NCBI GenBank assembly: GCA_002429165.1
Contig: DIYV01000140.1
Coordinates: 1 to 7,928, forward strand
From: Gallionella sp. UBA6045
GTDB lineage: Bacteria; Pseudomonadota; Gammaproteobacteria; Burkholderiales; Gallionellaceae
Length of the DNA: 7,928 nucleotides
Direction of reading: 5' to 3'
The position numbers were made by a program, and so were the translations under genes. Below the pieces are notes generated by a model. The model searched no databases. It saw only the letters and a list, made by a program, of their open reading frames with translations, and had not been told where the DNA came from. Of this stretch, positions 1-5,005 are shown one piece after another. How positions within the stretch are numbered: position 1 is the stretch's first letter; each line of letters begins with the position of its first letter.

Positions 1-446
1 TCGATGCCATGCTTGTCCAGATGCGCAAACGCCTCGTGGCTTTCTTCCGGCGGAAAGTCCACGGTCAGCACACCGTCCACCCCGGACTCTGCGCAACGTT
101 TCGCAAACGTTTCCCAACCCATCGCCTCGATCGGATTGCCATAGCCCATCAGCACGATGGGTGTGCCGGCGTTGCCGCGGCGGAACTCGGCGACCATGTC
201 CAGCACATGATGCAGACCGACATGATGCTTGAGGGCGCGCTCGGATGCGCGCTGTATGGTCGGGCCATCCGCCATCGGGTCGGAGAATGGCACACCCAGT
301 TCGATCACGTCCGCGCCCGCTTCAACCATGGCATGCAGCAGCGGCACGGTAAATTTCGGATCGGGATCACCCGCCGTGAAAAACGGTATCAGCGCCTTGC
401 GCTTGTTTTGTTTGAGCTTATCGAAAGTGGTTTGTATTCGCGACAT
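1..446 (-). CDS. trpA: Tryptophan synthase alpha subunit, N-terminal part (3' end outside window)
   Basis: The alpha subunit cleaves indole-3-glycerol phosphate to indole and glyceraldehyde 3-phosphate and channels the indole to TrpB; it acts in the cytoplasm. I translated the minus strand from the ATG at 446-444 and obtained 148 residues open to the window edge, about half of the usual length of roughly 265. The start reads [13 protein letters not shown], followed by [10 protein letters not shown]. The segment [14 protein letters not shown] places both catalytic acids at the family positions, Glu49 and Asp60. A later [12 protein letters not shown] matches the conserved LMGYxNP barrel motif. 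An AGGAA ribosome site overlaps the trpB stop, and only 8 bp separate the genes, so translation is probably coupled to trpB. The visible part is intact. Identification is near certain; the C-terminal half cannot be judged. Confidence 0.97.
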   Translation of the reverse strand, partial: MSRIQTTFDKLKQNKRKALIPFFTAGDPDPKFTVPLLHAMVEAGADVIELGVPFSDPMADGPTIQRASERALKHHVGLHHVLDMVAEFRRGNAGTPIVLMGYGNPIEAMGWETFAKRCAESGVDGVLTVDFPPEESHEAFAHLDKHGI

Positions 447-454
447 AGTGGTTC

Positions 455-1651
455 CTAGAATTCGATACCCGACGCACGTGCTACTGTCGCCATGTCCTTG
501 TCGCCGCGCCCGGACAGGTTTACCAGCAATACTTTGTCCTTGCCCATAGCCGGCGCGATCTTGGCGGCGTGGGCCAACGCGTGGCTGGATTCCAGCGCCG
601 GGATGATGCCCTCCAGGTGGCACAGATCATGGAATGCACGCAAAGCTTCGTCGTCGTTGATCGCCACGTATTCTGCACGCCCGCTGTCTTTCAACCAGCT
701 GTGTTCGGGACCTACGCCCGGATAATCCAGCCCGGCCGAGATCGAATGCGTCTCGATGATCTGTCCGTCCGCATCCTGCATCAAATAAGTGCGATTGCCG
801 TGCAGCACGCCGACCGGACTGTTGGTGGTCAGCGGCGCGGCATGCGAGCCGCTGGCGATGCCATGCCCGCCGGCTTCCACGCCGATCAATTTCACGCCGG
901 GCATGTCGATGTAGGAATAGAACACGCCCATCGCGTTGGAACCGCCGCCGACGCAGGCGATAACCATATCCGGCTGGCGACCCGCAACCTCCGGCATTTG
1001 CGTTAAGCATTCCTTGCTGACAATGGAATTGAAATCGCGCACCATCATCGGGTAAGGATGCGGCCCGGCCACCGTGCCGATGATATAAAAGGTGTTTTCG
1101 ATGTTGGTCACCCAGTCGCGCATCGCTTCATTCAGCGCATCCTTGAGCGTCTTCGATCCGCTGTTCACAGGCACCACGGTCGCGCCGAGCAGTTTCATGC
1201 GATACACATTCTGGGCCTGTCGCTTCACGTCTTCCGAACCCATATACACCACGCACTCCATGCCGTAGCGCGCCGCCACCGTAGCAGTCGCCACACCATG
1301 CTGACCCGCACCGGTCTCGGCGATCACGCGCGGCTTGCCCATGCGCCTGGCCAGCAATGCCTGGCCCACGGTGTTGTTCACCTTGTGCGCACCGGTATGG
1401 TTGAGGTCTTCGCGCTTGAGATATATCTGTGCGCCGCCGAGTTGCTCGGACCAGCGTTTGGCATGATAGATCGGGCTGGGGCGGCCGACAAAATGCTTGA
1501 GGTCGTAATTCAGTTCGGCGACGAATTCGGGATCGTGGCGATACTTTTCATAGGCCCGGTTCAGTTCATCCAGCGCACCCATCAGGGTTTCCGCAACGTA
1601 AATGCCGCCGTAGGGGCCGAAGTGGCCGGTGCTATCGGGATAGTTGTACAT
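455..1651 (-). CDS. trpB: Tryptophan synthase beta subunit
   Basis: This PLP enzyme condenses indole with serine to give tryptophan, the last step of the pathway, as an alpha2beta2 complex with TrpA. The protein is 398 residues, the normal length. The PLP lysine is Lys90 in the motif [11 protein letters not shown], the catalytic Glu is Glu112 in AETGAGQHG, the phosphate-binding loop is GGGSNA, and the end carries [10 protein letters not shown]. The frame is open upstream to 1777, but that 42-residue extension (Arg-, Ser- and Cys-rich) lies wholly inside trpF and resembles no TrpB. I chose the ATG at 1651-1649, which gives the typical [16 protein letters not shown] start. A GAGG lies 12 nt upstream, somewhat far. 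The gene overlaps the end of trpF by 20 bp, implying translational coupling. Confidence 0.98.
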   Translation of the reverse strand: MYNYPDSTGHFGPYGGIYVAETLMGALDELNRAYEKYRHDPEFVAELNYDLKHFVGRPSPIYHAKRWSEQLGGAQIYLKREDLNHTGAHKVNNTVGQALLARRMGKPRVIAETGAGQHGVATATVAARYGMECVVYMGSEDVKRQAQNVYRMKLLGATVVPVNSGSKTLKDALNEAMRDWVTNIENTFYIIGTVAGPHPYPMMVRDFNSIVSKECLTQMPEVAGRQPDMVIACVGGGSNAMGVFYSYIDMPGVKLIGVEAGGHGIASGSHAAPLTTNSPVGVLHGNRTYLMQDADGQIIETHSISAGLDYPGVGPEHSWLKDSGRAEYVAINDDEALRAFHDLCHLEGIIPALESSHALAHAAKIAPAMGKDKVLLVNLSGRGDKDMATVARASGIEF

Positions 1652-2264
1652 CTGTTCTTTTGACCTCGTTGATGAATGCGGCGATCTTCGCCCCATCCTT
1701 GATTCCTTTGCTTGCCTCCACACCGCTGGACACATCCACCGCGTAGGGCCGCACCTGTTTGATCGCCGCCGCGACATTTTCCGTATCCAACCCGCCGGAC
1801 AGGATCACCGGCAACGGTAATTTTCCGGGTATCAATGCCCAGTCGAATGCGGTGCCGGTACCGCCCGGTATTCCTTCCACATGGGCATCCAGCAGCAATC
1901 CCTTGGCACTGCGAAAATCGGACGCGCATTGTAGCAAATCTATCCCTGCTTTGACGCGTATCGCTTTGAGATAAGGCTGGGCAAATTGCGCGCAATATTC
2001 CGGTGTTTCATCACCATGGAATTGCAACAGGTCCAGCGGCACATTGGCCAGCGCCTCACGCACGAAGGCCGCATCGGCATTGACGAACAAACCGACTATC
2101 GACACGAACGGCGGCAATACGTCTGCCAGTTGTCTGGCTTGAGCGATACTGACATGGCGCGGACTGCGTTCGTAGAACACCAACCCGATGGCATCTGTCC
2201 CATATCGCGCGGCGGCCAACGCATCCTCTGCACTAGTGATGCCGCATATCTTGATGCGCGTCAC
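1632..2264 (-). CDS. trpF: Phosphoribosylanthranilate isomerase
   Basis: TrpF catalyses the Amadori rearrangement of phosphoribosylanthranilate to CdRP, the third step from anthranilate, in the cytoplasm. The 210-residue protein has the normal length for a monofunctional (betaalpha)8 TrpF. The catalytic base Cys7 lies in RIKICGIT and the catalytic acid Asp126 in GLLLDAH; the phosphate-binding ends of the barrel are [10 protein letters not shown] and LSGGLD. The frame is open to 2369, but the extra 35 residues do not look like TrpF. A GTG start at 2264-2262 puts the first strand at the N-terminus and has a GGAGG site 6 nt upstream (2271-2275). It is first in trpF-trpB-trpA and is divergent from the lipoprotein gene. 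In many betaproteobacteria truA would be its direct upstream neighbour; here it probably needs its own promoter. Confidence 0.97.
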   Translation of the reverse strand: MTRIKICGITSAEDALAAARYGTDAIGLVFYERSPRHVSIAQARQLADVLPPFVSIVGLFVNADAAFVREALANVPLDLLQFHGDETPEYCAQFAQPYLKAIRVKAGIDLLQCASDFRSAKGLLLDAHVEGIPGGTGTAFDWALIPGKLPLPVILSGGLDTENVAAAIKQVRPYAVDVSSGVEASKGIKDGAKIAAFINEVKRTDVQLSR

Positions 2265-2270
2265 AGAATT

Positions 2271-2275
2271 CCTCC
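2271..2275 (-). promoter_or_regulatory. Ribosome binding site deciding the trpF GTG start
   Basis: The minus strand reads GGGAGGAATTCTGTG. The GGAGG core is 6 nt from the GTG codon, optimal spacing. No comparable site precedes the first codon of the longer open frame at 2369, so the GTG start is preferred. Confidence 0.85.
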
Positions 2276-2319
2276 CTGAACGATCTCGTTTTTCATTTGC
2301 AGCGACACACAATTCGATT

Positions 2320-2353
2320 TTCCGGATACTTCGCAAGTATAAGCTATCCGGAA
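2320..2353 (-). promoter_or_regulatory. Candidate trpF promoter region with inverted repeat
   Basis: The perfect 9-bp arms TTCCGGATA (2320-2328) and TATCCGGAA (2345-2353) flank a 16-bp spacer. On the minus strand a TATACT hexamer (2341-2336), one mismatch from the sigma70 -10 consensus, lies inside the spacer. No good -35 is seen at 16-18 bp; TTGAAT is 22 bp upstream, too far for a normal promoter. Transcription from here would give a leader of about 65 nt before trpF. An inverted repeat over a -10 suits a repressor site, but no regulator is named by the sequence. A nested ATACTT-CGC-AAGTAT hairpin (2326-2340) shares bases with the repeat. Neither strand has a T-run after it, so it is not an intrinsic terminator. 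Confidence 0.4.
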
Positions 2354-2435
2354 CGATGGCGTAATTCAAGGTATGGAATCAGGGCACTCCAGATTACCGT
2401 TCATCCGGAATTTTGACCTTACATCCCATGATGTG

Positions 2436-2465
2436 TTGACTCAGTCTGAGTCACTCAAATATCTT
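2436..2465 (+). promoter_or_regulatory. Candidate sigma70 promoter for the lipoprotein gene
   Basis: TTGACT (2436-2441) matches the -35 consensus at five of six positions and is followed after 18 bp by TATCTT (2460-2465), four of six. Transcription would begin near 2472 and give a leader of about 100 nt. The -35 box is embedded in a 17-bp palindrome, listed separately. Confidence 0.4.
2437..2453. promoter_or_regulatory. Perfect 17-bp palindrome, candidate operator
   Basis: TGACTCAG-T-CTGAGTCA is a perfect inverted repeat with 8-bp arms and a single central base. It overlaps the best -35 box upstream of the lipoprotein gene. The short spacer and lack of a following T-run argue against a terminator; the position suggests a binding site for a dimeric regulator. 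It lies about 95 bp upstream of the possible trpF -10, so control of that side is also possible. The regulator is unknown and not encoded in the window. Confidence 0.5.
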
Positions 2466-2473
2466 CCATATGC

Positions 2474-2504
2474 TTGGCAAACAACCGGCAGGCAAGGATA
2501 TAAA
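2474..2504 (+). promoter_or_regulatory. Alternative weaker promoter for the lipoprotein gene
   Basis: TTGGCA (2474-2479) and TATAAA (2499-2504) each match sigma70 boxes at five of six positions, but the 19-bp spacing is longer than optimal. Transcription would start near 2511 and leave a leader of about 65 nt. It is an alternative or addition to the promoter at 2436-2465. Confidence 0.3.
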
Positions 2505-2563
2505 AACGACGGTCTGAGGGAAACTACGACAGCAAGACTTACTAATAATTAACATGCAAACTT

Positions 2564-2570
2564 AGGGGGA
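2564..2570 (+). promoter_or_regulatory. Ribosome binding site of the lipoprotein gene
   Basis: AGGGGGA lies 4 nt before the ATG at 2575. It supports this start, which is also needed for the lipoprotein signal peptide. Confidence 0.7.
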
Positions 2571-2574
2571 TAAC

Positions 2575-3390
2575 ATGCGGACTTTTAGAATATATAGCTT
2601 GGCCTTGATTGCAATCATTGGCCTGATGGTTTCAGGATGCGCTCAGATGTCCATTACCGGATCTGCAGATGTTGATAAAAAGGCCTTCGGCGCCAAGAAG
2701 AAATTCGCTGTCGTGTCAATTGCCTCACTGAAAACATTCCGGGGAGAACAGGGCCTCGGGCAAATGTTTACAAATAATGACAATATTCCGGGCACGAACA
2801 CCCAACCAATCATCAACCAGCTCGATCAAAAAATCATTCGCACTCTTGGCAGTTGCAAGTACTTTACCCTGCTGCCCGAACATACCGTGCTCACAAGCAG
2901 GGCATACAGGAATACCGCAGAAGATGACAGAATAATAAAAGTATTATTCATGAGCGAGACCATGAATGTGGCGAATAACTACAAGTACATTTCGGATGAG
3001 AAGAAGTATGCGAAATTGGCCAAGGATCTTGGTGTCGATGGCGTTATCGGCATTACGATGAACTTTACGATCTCTGAGGGCGGCGGTAAATTTTACCTTG
3101 GGCCGTTAAGTCTTGGTAAGAAGAGCTATAGCGCAATGGCCTCGGTATCTGCGATCGCATACAACAAAAATGGTGAGGTTATCTGGAAGGACTCCACCAT
3201 GAAAGAGGCGGAACCGGGCGATACAAAGGCCATTGTCCTCATCGACACATCAAGCATGACCGATACTAATTTCGAAAAGCTCCATCCGGGCGCTATTGAG
3301 ATTGGCGGCAAGGCAGTGGATGTATTGCTTGCACGATTTGACGACACGATGGCTGGCAAAGAAACCAGCATGTTTCAGAGCGTAAAATAA
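2575..3390 (+). CDS. Predicted outer-membrane lipoprotein of unknown function
   Basis: The protein is 271 residues. Residues 1-21 are a lipoprotein signal (MRTFRIY, then a hydrophobic core) ending in the lipobox VSGC with Cys22 as lipidation site; Ala follows at +2, so Lol sorting to the outer membrane is expected. The mature part alternates strands and helices: KFAVVSI (43-49), a helix near 77-91, YFTLLPE (96-102), LAKDLGVDGVIGIT (148-161), the hairpin AIAYNKNGEVIWKDS (193-207) and a C-terminal helix near 240-258. This pattern resembles the CsgG/TolB-N/GNA1162-type fold of periplasmic lipoproteins, but that is inference from pattern only. A Gly-rich turn (SEGGGKFYLGPLSLG) lies at 167-181. 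It is the only plus-strand gene here and is AT-richer than trpFBA; I counted 40% and 47% GC in two 60-base lines, against 72% in one trpB line. Late acquisition is plausible but unproven. Confidence 0.88.
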   Translation: MRTFRIYSLALIAIIGLMVSGCAQMSITGSADVDKKAFGAKKKFAVVSIASLKTFRGEQGLGQMFTNNDNIPGTNTQPIINQLDQKIIRTLGSCKYFTLLPEHTVLTSRAYRNTAEDDRIIKVLFMSETMNVANNYKYISDEKKYAKLAKDLGVDGVIGITMNFTISEGGGKFYLGPLSLGKKSYSAMASVSAIAYNKNGEVIWKDSTMKEAEPGDTKAIVLIDTSSMTDTNFEKLHPGAIEIGGKAVDVLLARFDDTMAGKETSMFQSVK

Positions 3391-3541
3391 CTCGGAAAGC
3401 AGCCCGAACGGTATTAAAGGGAGGGACTGCAACGTTCCTCCTGAACCTTTTCGCCCAATTAATCGTGTGCAAGTGCTGGGATATGAGAACCCCCTAATCG
3501 GTAAAAATCGCTGCACTGCAATTCGGTTCAATTCACGCACC

Positions 3542-4327
3542 TCAAGCTTCTGTCCTCGTCTGCGGCAAACCCCACTTGGCATCGTATGTAATCCGCCGCA
3601 GGTATAAGCCATCCGGCGCGAAGGTCGGAGCAGCGAGACTGCGCTCGCGCCCGGCCAATACCTCGGCCAGCCAGGCCGGCGGGTATTTGCCTTTGCCTAC
3701 ATACACCAGACATCCCACCATATTGCGTACCATGTGATGCAAAAATGCATTGGCACTCACATCGAATATCAGCATCTCGCCCTGTCTGCGAATATCCAGC
3801 TGGTGAAGGTGCTTGACCGGCGATTTGGCCTGGCATTGCGATGCACGAAATGCGCTGAAATCATGCTCGCCCAACAGGCATTGCGCGGCAATTTGCATCG
3901 CGGTTACATCCAGCCGGGCGTGAAACCAGCCCACCTTGCCCGCCTGAATGGCAGGACGCACGGCTCGATTGACCAACAGGTAGCGGTAGCTGCGACCATG
4001 CGCAGAAAAGCGCGCATGAAATTCATCCGGAACCGGATGCGCCCAGCGCACCGCGATACTGTCCGGCAGCAAGGCATTCACGCCGCGCACCCATGCGCTC
4101 AGGGGGCGTTCTGCTTGTGTATCGAAATGGATCACCTGCTCGAGTGCATGCACACCGGTGTCGGTGCGTCCCGCCGCGATGACTGAAACCTGCTCCCCGG
4201 CAGACTGGTCACCCGCAATTTTGCTCAGCGCATATTGCAGCGTGTCCTGCACGGTCTGTCCGTCCGCCTGGCTCTGCCATCCATAAAACGGAGAGCCGTC
4301 ATACTCCACGCCCAGCGCGATCCTCAT
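3542..4327 (-). CDS. truA: tRNA pseudouridine synthase A (positions 38-40)
   Basis: TruA isomerises uridines 38, 39 and 40 in the anticodon stem-loop of many tRNAs. The 261-residue protein has the usual length. The N-terminus MRIALGVEYDGSPFYGWQ is typical; the catalytic aspartate is Asp56 in AAGRTDTGVHA, and SYRYLLVN contains the conserved active-site Tyr. A C-terminal segment (FLHHMVRNMVG) is a family hallmark. The ATG at 4327-4325 overlaps the TGA of the upstream EcfT-like gene (ATGA), so translation is probably coupled; a GGGA lies just upstream within that gene. Downstream it converges with the lipoprotein gene across 151 bp. No intrinsic terminator with a clear stem and T-tract is visible there. 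Confidence 0.97.
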   Translation of the reverse strand: MRIALGVEYDGSPFYGWQSQADGQTVQDTLQYALSKIAGDQSAGEQVSVIAAGRTDTGVHALEQVIHFDTQAERPLSAWVRGVNALLPDSIAVRWAHPVPDEFHARFSAHGRSYRYLLVNRAVRPAIQAGKVGWFHARLDVTAMQIAAQCLLGEHDFSAFRASQCQAKSPVKHLHQLDIRRQGEMLIFDVSANAFLHHMVRNMVGCLVYVGKGKYPPAWLAEVLAGRERSLAAPTFAPDGLYLRRITYDAKWGLPQTRTEA

Positions 4328-4938
4328 CGCAGCGTCCCGTATAACAGCAGCAGCGCAAGACCCACCAACAGCCCGTCGCTGATACCAAAACGATACAGTG
4401 TCAGCTCCATTTGTTTGCCGGTCTCGCCATGCGGCTCAAACAAACTGCGCAAGCTATCCTGCCAGGTGTTCGTCTCGCGCAGCATCGCAACCTCGGCATA
4501 ATGAAGCGTCAATGCCAGGCGCACCGCGACGCGTTCACGTGACACGCCTATCAACCGCAAAGGAGCAAATAAAGTGTACAAGCCCGCGATCAACTGTTGT
4601 CTGTGCAGCCTGTCCAGCAAAATCGCCAATCCGGCCAATACGGACAACAAACGAGTAAGTTGCAGCACGCCATCATCCAGTCCTTCACGGCTGGGGCTGA
4701 ACATTCCAAACGCTTCCAACAGCGGCTGTCCGGGTGTGCTGTACGCATAAACCAGTAATAATGACAGCATAATCCAGCGGGTTCGGCGCAGTAACTGCCT
4801 GAGCTTGTGAGCTGATAGCAACATGGCAACCAGAAAAATAAATCCGGCTGCAGCCAGCAGGATTTTAAGTGTCAAGAATTGCAAAATCGCAACCAGCAGA
4901 CACCATGTCACGATCTGAGCGGCAGGATGAAATTTCAC
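4324..4938 (-). CDS. EcfT/CbiQ-like integral membrane protein
   Basis: EcfT/CbiQ/BioN proteins are the transmembrane coupling subunits of energy-coupling-factor vitamin and metal importers. With the GTG start at 4938 the protein has 204 residues (MKFHPAAQIVTWC), near the short end of the family. Hydrophobic segments lie near 9-24, 26-42, 54-67, 97-109 and 188-203. The segment SREGLDDGVLQLTRLL (83-98) matches the family's typical EGL-x2-G stretch, and LRLIGVSRERVAVRLALTL (127-145) fits the cytoplasmic coupling helix. I do not find the A-R-G/S ATPase-coupling tripeptide, and neither an ATPase nor a substrate subunit is in the window, so transport is uncertain. The frame extends to a TTG at 4956, but that codon sits in the T-tract of the fimV terminator and has no ribosome site. 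The stop overlaps truA by 4 bp. Confidence 0.72.
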   Translation of the reverse strand: MKFHPAAQIVTWCLLVAILQFLTLKILLAAAGFIFLVAMLLSAHKLRQLLRRTRWIMLSLLLVYAYSTPGQPLLEAFGMFSPSREGLDDGVLQLTRLLSVLAGLAILLDRLHRQQLIAGLYTLFAPLRLIGVSRERVAVRLALTLHYAEVAMLRETNTWQDSLRSLFEPHGETGKQMELTLYRFGISDGLLVGLALLLLYGTLR

Positions 4939-4954
4939 TTCGTGGCCCCGTTCC

Positions 4955-4988
4955 AAAAGAAAACGGCAGCTCTATCCTGAGCTGCCGT
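4955..4988 (-). terminator. Intrinsic terminator of fimV
   Basis: Read on the minus strand, a perfect 10-bp stem ACGGCAGCTC / GAGCTGCCGT with a 6-nt loop (4973-4978) is followed by TTTTCTTTT. It begins 17 bp after the fimV stop. The T-tract ends 16 bp before the GTG start of the EcfT-like gene, so that gene and truA depend on readthrough or on a promoter I cannot identify. Confidence 0.9.
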
Positions 4989-5005
4989 CATGAAAAAGTG
5001 CATGA

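Noticed and set aside
1058..1663. A 201-residue open frame on the plus strand opposite trpB
   Set aside because: It lies wholly antisense to an intact, well-conserved gene, has no ribosome site that I see and no recognisable motif; GC-rich codon bias of trpB explains it.
1652..1777. N-terminal extension of the trpB frame by 42 residues
   Set aside because: It is read from within trpF in another frame, has no TrpB similarity, and the ATG at 1651 gives the normal TrpB start and length.
2265..2369. N-terminal extension of the trpF frame by 35 residues
   Set aside because: The GTG at 2264 has an optimal GGAGG and puts catalytic Cys at position 7; the extension runs over the inverted repeat and possible promoter.
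3418..3442. GGAGG / CCTCC pairing between the lipoprotein gene and truA as a bidirectional terminator
   Set aside because: The stem is only 5 bp with a 12-nt loop and lacks a T-tract close to either side.
2265..3541. Insertion of the lipoprotein gene by a mobile element
   Set aside because: No transposase, integrase, terminal inverted repeats or flanking duplication was found around the gene; only base composition and context hint at transfer.
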